Below, one piece after another: positions 56,624 through 64,000 of a stretch of DNA of 64,000 nt (position 1 is its first letter; each line of letters begins with the position of its first letter). Below the pieces are notes generated by a model. That model was not told where the DNA came from. It did not search any database and saw only the letters and a list, made by a program, of their open reading frames with translations. Made by a program: the position numbers and the translations under genes. Source of the stretch: Myotis daubentonii (Eukaryota; Chordata; Mammalia; Chiroptera; Vespertilionidae); assembly GCF_963259705.1 (NCBI RefSeq), contig NC_081844.1:12509715-12573714 (forward strand). The letters are read 5' to 3'.

Positions 56624-57437
56624 TGTCACAACCTTTTGCAGTGAGGATTCAGGATCTGGAGAAAGGGCTGATGCACAAATGGCTATGTTATGGGTTGGCT
56701 CAACGAGATAGACCACTGACTCAGAATTGAAATTTAAGAGCCTTTTATTAAGCTGGCCAGGTGACCACAGCACCTATCTCCCCCTCTGGGAGATTCGGAG
56801 CATGTGGCAGAGATCAAGGGTGCAGTATGATCCTTTATAGCAAATCAGTGTTAGAAAAAAAATACAAAGCATTCCATTAGCTATTCCTTAGAAGTTCACA
56901 GAAAGTTCATAAGCACAAATGGGGGGTAAACAGAGTCACACCTGGCTGGAGCATATCATAACACATTGTTTTTCTAAGACAATCTAGCAATTTTTCTTCT
57001 ATGGTTCCTAACCCTGACACAATCCTCCATACGTCAGTCCCTCCTCCCAGCACATTCTGTAACATTCTGTAACCCTTCCATGCCGCAGTCCCTCACCCTA
57101 GCACAGCTATACTAGACAAGAAATATAAATTTAGAAATTATTGGGGGGAGCCAGACAGAGACCTACTCTCTAGTGGAGTGGCTCCCTGAATCTCTGGACC
57201 CATAGCTTTTTATTTACTAAAATATACATTTTCCCTTTAGCAAAACAAACAGACATCAATGGTAATGTTTGGTAAATAATAAAGGATTATCAGGTTAGGG
57301 GATTGCCTTCAGCCCTTCAGCCAGCAGCAGGGTAATACAATGCTGATTCTCAGCCCTTGCTGAATATCAAAGTTTATCAGCCTCTGACAGACTTCTCACA
57401 TTTATATGTTAACTACTTGTTGGTCTTTGTCTCCACA
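56624..57437 (-). mobile_element. 3' LTR of the defective provirus
   Basis: 814 bp. Starts TGTGGAGACAAAGACC next to the polypurine tract and ends TTGTGACA. A TATA-like TATAAAGG lies at about 56833-56840 and AATAAA about 90 bp downstream at 56744-56750, a normal LTR arrangement. Its first 53 bp match the 5' LTR stub at about 87%. Confidence 0.82.
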
Positions 57438-57440
57438 TAT

Positions 57441-57459
57441 CCCCCTTTTTGTTTTTTTT
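57441..57459 (-). promoter_or_regulatory. Polypurine tract of the provirus
   Basis: A-run then AAAAAGGGGG on the minus strand, 3 bases before the 3' LTR. In retroviruses this primes plus-strand DNA synthesis. Confidence 0.8.
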
Positions 57460-57579
57460 AATAAATTTAGAAAGGTGTATGCCATTCACAGAGCTCAGGT
57501 CCTTTTAAGATTTTTAAATTCAATGAAAAGGATTGAGTTCTTTCATGGCCTTTAAATTGCTGCCAGGCATTCAGGGAAT

Positions 57580-57750
57580 TAGTCTGTAGTAGGCTCCTTT
57601 CTGAGCCATCAGTTCTTTGAGTCCCCATCCCAATCACTGTCCCCTGTGACATGACAGCAATGATATTCGAGTTCTGGATGGTGGATAAACTGTGGGCAAT
57701 GGCAATGCAGGTCCGACCTTCTTTGGCTTTGTCCTGGGCAACCTGCACCA
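57580..57750 (-). pseudogene. ABCB11: ABCB11-like terminal coding fragment inside the provirus
   Basis: The minus strand encodes the end of an ABC transporter nucleotide-binding domain: [20 protein letters not shown] with the H-loop histidine, then [12 protein letters not shown], then after a 1-base frame break [10 protein letters not shown]. The residues IIAVMSQG and [10 protein letters not shown] fit ABCB11 (bile salt export pump) better than ABCB1 or ABCB4. Homology starts near VQVA, close to where the last exon begins in this family as I know it, and stops just before the expected C-terminus. No intron sequence is visible. Flanked by retroviral sequence on both sides. A non-functional fragment of about 57 codons. 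Confidence 0.75.
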
Positions 57751-57859
57751 ATGCACAGCTGATGACTGCTAACATGGCAAGGCGTCTTTACCATCCCCCA
57801 TCCCTGGACTGTTTCTCCTCTGTCTCGTCAGTGTGTTGCTTGGGGCCACAGCTATCTGT

Positions 57860-58090
57860 GGTTGGAGTAGTCTGGCCAGTTTCTCTCTAGGATCCATTGC
57901 TGAAATTTCCACATGGGCTTGGAGGAGTTTTCTGGAAATACACAAGCATATCCTTGACCAAAGTTTAATAAAGGGACCCTTCCATAAACCAGACTAGGGA
58001 TCTTTCCATTTAACCAGACCATTTTCCTTTGGCTTATTCTGACACCAGTATAATTCCATGGGTGTCTTTCCATCAGCATTACAAGTGAAA
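57860..58090 (-). pseudogene. Decayed retroviral pol (integrase C-terminal) remnant
   Basis: Minus-strand fragments YACVFPENSSKPMW and, in another frame, VKWKDP resemble the C-terminal domain of betaretroviral integrase. The frame is broken by stop and shift. A short ATG-started frame overlapping its end lies where env normally starts. Only a relic; not functional. Confidence 0.5.
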
Positions 58091-58484
58091 AAAATTTTAA
58101 AGTGAAAAATGACGGACTTCTTGCATTTATATGTTAACTACTTGTTGGTCTTTGCCTCCAGCATTAGCCTTTTATATATATAGATATATACGGAATGCCT
58201 TTCCATACCTGGAAATCTACTTCATAGTTTGTAATGTTACATAGTGGTCCTTGGTGTGCATGTATTTATTTATTTATTCTGGACACTTGAGGGTTTTTTT
58301 ATTTTTTCCTTTGTTCGCTACTATGAGCAATACTTCAAATTGCATTTTTTGGACTTCTGTTTTCACACTTTTGCTATCATATCTGTAAAATATATTCCTA
58401 GAAATAGTATACTTAGGTCAAAGGGTATGTGTAATTTAATTTGTGGAAGATTGTGAAATTGCTCTCTAAATTGCTGATAAACGT

Positions 58485-58640
58485 ATACTAAATGCTCTCT
58501 CCATGCCAAGTATTGTGCTGGGTGCTAGGGATGAAAGGTCACAGCCCTGTTCTTTGAGAAGTTCATGGGAGAGACACAGCCAATAAATTATTATAATACA
58601 ATGTGGTGAGCACTATAATAAAGGTTTTATAGCACTTATC
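58485..58640 (-). mobile_element. L2-type 3' relic
   Basis: CCATGCCAAGTATTGTGCTG, GGGTGCTAGGGATGAAAGG and AGCACTATAATAAAGG follow antisense L2. Confidence 0.55.
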
Positions 58641-58889
58641 ACCTTACTGTGTTAGCTATTAGTTTTATTCCTTACTGCAAACTTTTAAAGATTTTTGAAG
58701 GTTTTCATTCGAAAGTAATTATTTGAACTACGGTATCTTTCCAGGTTAAAAAACAAACAAACAAAAAAGCCAAAAACCAAAAATCAAGGTGGGCTTGGCA
58801 GAGGCAGCAGGAGACTGCCCAATCAATATTTGATTTGAGAGGCAATTAGGTCCACACACTCTTGTGCCGGTTATGTCATTGAATCTTTT

Positions 58890-59065
58890 AAAAGTTACAA
58901 TTATTCCAGTTTTACTGATGAGGAAACTCAGATCAGAAGTAGGTAAGGAATTTTTCCAAAGTCATAACTTAAATGAAGGATTTAATTTGGATTGGAACCT
59001 GGGTCTATTTGAAGGCAAACCCAAGGCCCTAGCTACCGATGGAGCTGTTTGTCCATGCCTCAGCG
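58890..59065 (-). mobile_element. MIR relic
   Basis: GTTTTACTGATGAGGAAACT, GGTAAGGAATTTTTCCAAAG and GGAACCTGGGTCTATTTGAA fit antisense MIR. Confidence 0.7.
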
Positions 59066-59315
59066 AGTCACACTGTCCCCAAGGATTCTAAACCACAGCC
59101 TCCACAATAGCCATGAGTTTACTGAGCAGAGGCCTAGTGCCAAGAATGGAGAAAAATGAGTTGGAAATCTCTCTGTTTCATGGGGGAAGAGTGGTCTCCA
59201 TCTAAATATGTATGAACCATACGACAATCATTCAAATTGACATCATTCTGGACCAATGCAGTGGCCCTAAGGAGATGGTGATTCTCTCAAATTAAGAAGA
59301 TTGGTTGGTCTGAAG

Positions 59316-59540
59316 CAGTGGTTCTCAACCTTCCTAATGCCGCGACCCTTTAAGACAGTTCCTCATGTTGTGGTGACCCCCAATTTCATTGTTACAAATT
59401 GAACATAATTAAAGCATAGAGTGATTAATCACAAAAACAATATGTAATTATATATGTGTTTTCCGATGGTCTTAGGCGACCCCTGTGAAAGGGTCGTTTG
59501 ACCCCCAAAGGGGTCGCAACCCACAGGTTGAGAACCGCTG
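59316..59540 (+). mobile_element. SPIN-type hAT element, complete
   Basis: CAGTGGTTCTCAACCTTCCT to CCACAGGTTGAGAACCGCTG, 225 bp. GTCTGAAG is duplicated exactly at 59308-59315 and 59541-59548. Very similar to the copy at 6390 but with cleaner ends. No transposase. Confidence 0.93.
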
Positions 59541-59821
59541 GTCTGAAGGATGCAAGGATGGTTTGGGAGGAGACTGGGAGCATGGAGCTGATGAAACAGC
59601 AAGGGCGAGGCATGGGGAGGGTCAGTGTAGTTAAGTGGCTGGATCCTGATATGCATCGGGGAGACAAGTCAGGCAAGTTAAGTTGGGGCATATTATCAAG
59701 ATGTTCGGCCACATCCAGGAGTCTGAACTTTTTTTGTTAAGAATGAACGTTTTTTTGAAAAGGAAAGTGACACGCATTTTTCTGCAACACAGATTTTTGT
59801 GTTGCAGGAAAATGAAAGTCA

Positions 59822-60051
59822 CTTGGCTAGTGTGGTTCAGTGGTTGAGCATGGACCTATGAAACAGGATGTCATGGTTTGATTCCTGGTCAGGGCACATG
59901 CCCAGGTTTCAGGCTTGATCCTCAATGTGAGGCATGCAGGAGGCATCTGATCAATGATTCTCTCTCATTATTGAAATCTCTCATCTTTCTCTCCTCCTTT
60001 TCCCTTCCTCTAGAAAATCAATAAAATTATATTTAAAAAGAAAAGAAGAGA
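59822..60051 (+). mobile_element. VES SINE, 'TTGAGCAT' type
   Basis: CTTGGCTAGTGTGGTTCAGT to AAAATCAATAAAATTATATT. AAAATGAAAGTCA at 59809-59821 and 60052-60064. Confidence 0.93.
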
Positions 60052-60285
60052 AAAATGAAAGTCAACAGCATAAAGGAAAAATTAAACTGAGGAACACTTG
60101 GAGACAGGGAAATCAATTAAGGGACCACTGTGAAAGTCTGCATGAAAGGAACTAATGGCCTGGAGGAAACTGAATGGGCAGGCATGGGTTTGAGAGGCAG
60201 AGGAGCTATTAAATAAGGAGAGAGAAAATAAGAGATTTCAGCCCAGGGTGAGTGTTAGGCTGGGGGAAAATGATGAGTTCAGCTT

Positions 60286-60985
60286 TATTTATTTTTCTGT
60301 ATTGATTAAGGTATTACATATGTGTCCTTATTTTCCCCTCCTCCCCCCCCCCCCCCCCCCGCATTGCCTCCCCCATCCCCCATCCCCTTACCCTCCTGGT
60401 GTCTGTGTCTATTGGTTAGGCTTATATGCATGCATACAAGTCCTTTGGCTGACCTCTCCCCCTTACACCCTCCCTCCCCTACCTTCCTTCTGAGGTTTGA
60501 CAGTCTGATCCAGCTGTGGGCAAACTATGGCCCGTGGGCCGGATCCGGCCCGTTTGAAATGACTAAAACTAAAAAAAAAAAAAGAGTAGTCCCATTTGTT
60601 TATTTTCTCTTTAGCTTCCATTGCCCTAGGAGCTGTATCAGTGAAGATATTGCGTTGGCATATGTCTGAGATTTTGCTGCCTGTGGATTCCTCTAGTATT
60701 TTTATGGTTTCCTGTCTTATGTTTAAGTCCTTCATCCATTTTGAGTTTATTTTTGTGTATGGTGTAAGTTGGTGGTCTAGTTTCATTTTTTTGCCTCTTA
60801 TCTTTTCCTCCATAGTTATCAGCCTATTGAGATTTTTAGATTCTTCCTGATTGAGTTTTGGAAGTTTGTGTTTTTCTAGGAATATGTCCATTTCCTCTAG
60901 GTTGTATAGTTTGTTGGAATAGAGTTGTTCATAGTATTTTTTTTAACAATCCTTTATATTTCTGTGGGGTTTGTTGTTATTTGAG
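60286..60985 (-). mobile_element. 5'-truncated L1 with a hAT end between ORF2 and 3' UTR
   Basis: The minus strand carries the ORF2 C-terminal region ([20 protein letters not shown], then [11 protein letters not shown]), then a hAT-like end, then an L1 3' UTR ending at a T/A-rich tail (60286). GAGTTCAG(C/T)TT flanks at 60275-60285 and 60986-60996. A C-run of about 18 lies at 60343-60360. The last part of ORF2 is missing. Confidence 0.72.
60504..60583 (+). mobile_element. hAT-like terminal fragment
   Basis: CAGCTGTGGGCAAACTATGG, then GCCCGTGGGCCGGATCCGGC and an A-run. This is one end of a known bat hAT type; the opposite end is absent. Confidence 0.6.
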
Positions 60986-61250
60986 GAGTTCAGTTTTTGT
61001 AAGTAGAGTTTAAAACTACACAGGATGTGCATGTGGGATGTCTAAAAAGCACTAGGAAAATGCAGTCTGGAGATGGGGAGAAACACCAGAGGCACAGATG
61101 TAAATTTAAGTCTCATCTCTAGAGATTGTAGTTACAACTAAGGGATATTGTTTGGAAGAAGAAGAGGACCAAAAAGCAGACCAAGGGGGAAGTCTAAATT
61201 TAAGCAATAATTAGAAAAAGAAACTAGGGAAGAAAACTGAGAAATAGAGA

Positions 61251-61809
61251 GGTAGGTGAGGATGCAGTTAGTATGGAAACCAAGGGAAATTTTTTAGAAG
61301 GAGGAGTGATCAATAATTTGTATATTGTAGAAAATTTGAAAAGTTATGAGTTGAATGTTATTAATTAATATGTTGAGTGTCATAATTAGGAAATCTTTGG
61401 GTAATGGGTCTACTGGACTGAAACAATGAAGTACGTTGGAAGCAAAGTTGCAAGTGAGTTGAGGAGGGTGGGAAAGGTGACTTAATATCCTCTCTTTCCT
61501 AAGGGAGGGTGGGAAGTGGAGTGGAGCTGAGGTTATGTAAACCATTTGTCTCATCAGTTGTGACTGGCTCAGAAACTGGGCCAGCACGGGATTTATGTTT
61601 GGGGACACCTGAGGACCAGCTACGAGGACTTGAGTCCAAGGTACAAAGCCCAAAGAGTATGGGCATGCTCCAGTTAGATTTGAACAATAGTTCAAAGCAT
61701 TTCCAAGAAGAGGCAATTGGGTCCTAATGTAGCAAGCCAAGTATAACTGATGGAAGAATCTGCAGCAGCTGGCCATGAGTCCCCCAGGAGATCTGTGATC
61801 ATCCTGGAC
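61251..61809. other. No gene recognised
   Basis: Possibly further decayed L2. A 160-codon minus-strand open stretch (61294-61776) shows no recognisable domain. Confidence 0.3.
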
Positions 61810-61823
61810 CCACAGGCCTTTCT

Positions 61824-61988
61824 TTTCTTTTCTTTTTTTTGGCCTTTCCTTAAAAAAAATTTTTTTTATTGTCTAAAGTTTTACATATGTCTCCTTTTCC
61901 CCAAGTTGACACCTCCCCCACTGCAGCCATTCCCACCCTGGGCAAGCCCCCACTGCCCCAGTGTCTGTGTCCATTGGTTATGTTAGAA
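61824..61988 (-). mobile_element. Short L1 insertion (3' UTR only)
   Basis: Antisense L1 3' UTR (TTTTACATATGTCTCCTTTT and GTGTCTGTGTCCATTGGTTA). CCACAGGCCTTTCT is repeated exactly at 61810-61823 and 61989-62002. Confidence 0.8.
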
Positions 61989-62093
61989 CCACAGGCCTTT
62001 CTGAAGGAAAGTGGACCCACTATCATGCTCAGGTTAAAGGTGAGAACTCTAGGTTCTGGAAAAAAGAACTCTCAAGAGTGAGACACAGTGCTG

Positions 62094-62325
62094 GCCAGTG
62101 TTCTCAGTGGTTTGAGCATTGGCCCATGCACTGAAGGGTATTGGGGTTGATTCCCAGTCAAGAGCATGTACCTGGGTTACAGGTTTGTTCCCAGGCCCTG
62201 GTTGGGGTGCATATGGGAGGCAACCAATCGATGTGTCTCTCTCAGATCAATGTTTCCCTCCCTCCCTCCCTCCCTCCCTCCCTCCCTCCCTCCCTCCCTC
62301 CCTTTGTCTCTAAAAATCAATGGGG
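62094..62325 (+). mobile_element. VES-related SINE, older type, with (CCCT)n
   Basis: CCAGTGTTCTCAGTGGTTTG head and TAAAAATCAATGG tail. The pyrimidine body expanded into CCCT units at 62256-62301. Confidence 0.8.
62256..62301. repeat. (CCCT)n microsatellite in a SINE
   Basis: About 11 units of CCCT. Confidence 0.95.
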
Positions 62326-62907
62326 GCGGGGGGCGGGGGAGGAAGAGTGAGATACAAAACAGGGACAAAGAAGGGGCCCCCTTTGCAGAACCTGGACCAG
62401 GGATGTGGGGAAAATGAGGTCAGTGAATAAATTGACTGTAGGTCCAATTGGCAGCAAAAGAGTCTCTAAGAGAACTCTTAGAGAACAGCATCTAGACCTG
62501 GAGAAGGCAAGGGGCCTAACAGAACTGCAGAGGAAGATTTACAGTCAGGTGACAAAGCTGAAGTCTCAGGGCCTCTCACTTGCTCTGTCCTCTTCTAAGA
62601 CTCTGTGGAGACAAGTGTTCACATGGCCAGATGCTTTAGTAAGATTTTCTAAAGCAAGACATTTCAGGCATAGTTAAATGGGACTGCTGTCCATTCCATT
62701 GGTCTTGCTCTCTGTTATGTTTCCCTCTGCGTTGGTGGTGTTGGAATGGCCATGGGCATTTGGGGGGATTCAGTGAAAGGGAACTTGATTTGTGGATACA
62801 TTTAATCTCAGTTTAATGGGATATGTTTATGTGGTTCACAGTTACTTCCATGTGTACTTAAGTTATTGCTGAACATCCAGGTGTGGTAAGAATTATTAAT
62901 GATTAAA
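62326..62907. other. No recognised feature
   Basis: GGGGCGGGG run at 62324-62340. No gene recognised. Confidence 0.35.
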
Positions 62908-62922
62908 AAACAACAAATTTTG

Positions 62923-63120
62923 GCCGGCTGATGTGGCTCAGTGGTTGAACATCAACCTATGAACCAGGAGATCACGGTTGGATTCCCAGTCAGGGCACAT
63001 GCCTGGGTTGTGGGCTCATCTCCAGTAGGGGGCGTGTAGGAGGCCCTTCATCATTGATGTTTCTATCTTTCTCTCCCTCTCCCTTCCTCTCTGAAATCAA
63101 TTAAAAAATATGTTTAAAAC
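62923..63120 (+). mobile_element. VES SINE, 'TTGAGCAT' type
   Basis: GCCGGCTGATGTGGCTCAGT to TCTGAAATCAATTAAAAAAT. Loose flanks AACAACAAATTTTG / ACACAACAAATGTT. Confidence 0.9.
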
Positions 63121-63232
63121 ACAAATACACAACAAATGTTAAAAGCCATGTTAGAATAAAAGAGGGACTTAAATTTTTATTCTATCTACAAATTATATTA
63201 TTAAATCATTGCCAGATAAAGAAGTGATCAAA

Positions 63233-63482
63233 GCCGAAATCGGTTTGGCTCAGTGGATAGAGCGTCGGCCTGCGGACTGAAAGGTCCCAGGTTCGATTCC
63301 GGTCAAGGGCATGTACCTGGGTTGCGGGCATATCCCCACTGGGAGATGTGCAGGAGGCAGCTGATCAATGTTTCTCTCTCATCGATGTTTCTAACTATCT
63401 CTCTCCCTTCCTCTCTGTAAAAAATCAATAAAATATATTAAAAAAAAAAAAGAAAGAAAGAAAAGGATCTTTAAAAAAAAAA
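63233..63482 (+). mobile_element. VES SINE, youngest-looking copy
   Basis: GCCGAAATCGGTTTGGCTCA, intact box-like GGTTCGATTCC, tail TCAATAAAATATATT and AAAG units. AAAGAAGTGATCAAA is repeated exactly at 63218-63232 and 63483-63497. Confidence 0.95.
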
Positions 63483-63497
63483 AAAGAAGTGATCAAA

Positions 63498-64000
63498 GAA
63501 AATATAGTAAAAAATGTAGGAAAAATGTGCTATAGAGGGCTATTAGGCAGCAAATAGATAAAAATATTGTATTACCCTTTCTGGATTTTGGGGTCAGCTT
63601 TTCTAGATGTATCAGCTTTTAAAAATTGCTGTTTATTGTGCTTTATTTCCCATTTTGATTAAATATTCATTTTCACATCTAATTTTAGTTCTATACTTTT
63701 TCTCTGAAAGAAGGCCCCCTACATTCTATAAGCTTGAGGCTCCATAAAACCTGGATCTATGCCTCTATGATCCTTATATACTTGCAGTACCAGGAATATT
63801 AGTGGTTGTGAAAAGGACCTTATGTGTCTAAACAAGGAAGACAATCTAGATATTTAAAGACATGGGCTCTAGTCTACTGTGACCTCTTTACTTGATACCA
63901 CAGAGAGATGCAGGTCTATGATTCATCCTGCATAGTAATGAAGCATGGCTAAGAAAGAATTTTAGAACATTTCAATAGGCAAAATTTTTGGAGCTAAGGT
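63498..64000. other. No recognised feature
   Basis: AT-rich, unclassified to the end of the window. Confidence 0.35.

Larger units (their letters stand above)
56624..58163 (-). mobile_element. Defective betaretrovirus-like provirus carrying host ABCB11 sequence
   Basis: Endogenous retroviral relic bounded by TG...CA and a perfect 6-bp duplication. On the minus strand the order is: the first 53 bp of the 5' LTR (58163-58111); internal sequence of about 0.67 kb; a polypurine tract; and a 3' LTR. Most of the 5' LTR, the leader, gag, pro and most of pol are gone. The internal part holds a decayed integrase C-terminal remnant, a short stretch where env would begin, then ABCB11-like sequence directly before the tract. 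Frames are broken, so no viral protein can be made. A 6-bp duplication fits beta-like class II elements. Confidence 0.8.
56420..58184 (-). mobile_element. Short Helitron (about 219 bp) split by a provirus
   Basis: The 3' end at 56420 has CTAG and the stem GTGCACAAA/TTTGTGCA. The 5' end at 58184 reads TCTATATATATAAAAGGCTA. Removing the provirus and one target copy leaves about 219 bp, close to the 214-bp Helitron at 40845 that starts with the same bases. Confidence 0.85.
55630..58475 (-). mobile_element. L1M-type relic holding two SINEs, a Helitron and a provirus
   Basis: Pieces at 55660-55797, 56088-56195, 56397-56419 and 58185-58475 keep antisense old-L1 order (for example TATTCCTAGAAATAGTATAC and GGTCAAAGGGTATGTGTAAT at the right). 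All other sequence in the interval was inserted later. Confidence 0.5.
59549..61250 (-). mobile_element. L2-type relic split by a SINE and an L1
   Basis: 59549-59740, 60065-60275 and 60986-61250 keep antisense L2 phrasing. GGGAAAATGATGAGTTCAG at 60263-60281 joins to TTCAGTTTTTGTAAGTAG after the L1. No open frame. Confidence 0.5.

Noticed and set aside
57580..57750. A real exon of a resident ABCB11 gene
   Set aside because: It is frame-broken, flanked at once by retroviral sequence and a polypurine tract, and enclosed by the provirus target duplication.
62119..62417. Overlapping proline/serine-rich small proteins
   Set aside because: Their repeats are translations of a (CCCT)n run in a SINE.
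63233..63310. tRNA gene
   Set aside because: Heads of all VES SINEs carry tRNA-like A and B box motifs (GGCTCAGTGG, GGTTCGATTCC) but lack a foldable full tRNA; they are SINE heads.

Overview
This window looks like nuclear DNA from a vesper bat (Vespertilionidae). The evidence is the combination of about 30 tRNA-derived VES SINEs, Helitrons of the HeliBat type (5' TC, 3' GTGCAC hairpin and CTAG), SPIN-type and other small hAT elements, and bat L1-lineage elements. Older mammal-wide repeats (L2, MIR, MER5-like, L1M) form the background. I found no intact host protein-coding gene, rRNA gene or functional tRNA gene. The window reads as intergenic or intronic sequence shaped by nested transposon insertion.

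Layout. 1-3.6 kb: an L2 relic with SINE insertions and a Helitron fragment. 3.6-6.6 kb: a full-length ORF1-only L1 derivative (HAL1 type, copy A) containing a hAT element and a SINE, then a SPIN element. 6.6-15.5 kb: SINEs, a Helitron split by a solo retroviral LTR, and a long low-repeat stretch. 15.5-17.9 kb: HAL1-type copy B on the minus strand. 17.9-28.7 kb: MIR, L2, MER5-like and L1M relics, SINEs and one Helitron. 28.7-32.8 kb: two nested HAL1-type elements; the outer one (C) keeps an open 283-codon ORF1, the inner one (D) is broken. 33-39 kb: SINEs, an MMP12-like intronless pseudogene, and a 1.07-kb Helitron with internal tandem repeats. 40-48.7 kb: five Helitrons and old L1, L2 and MIR pieces. 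49-55.6 kb: mostly ancient repeats. 55.6-58.5 kb: a nested stack of L1M, SINEs and a short Helitron holding a defective provirus. 58.5-64 kb: SPIN, L2, L1 and SINEs.

Most unusual item. The defective provirus (minus strand, 56624-58163) is bounded by TG...CA ends and a perfect 6-bp duplication (TTAGCC on the + strand). Between a decayed betaretrovirus-like pol end and its polypurine tract and 3' LTR it carries about 170 bp that read as the last coding part of ABCB11, the bile salt export pump. This looks like capture of host coding sequence in the place where env would lie. It is a broken, non-functional relic.

Second theme. At least four copies in 30 kb share the same layout: L1-type 5' UTR, ORF1, then a 3' UTR with no ORF2. 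They would need an L1 elsewhere to supply reverse transcriptase. Insertion order can be read from target duplications: D lies inside C, a SINE and a hAT lie inside A, and the provirus lies inside a Helitron that lies inside an old L1.
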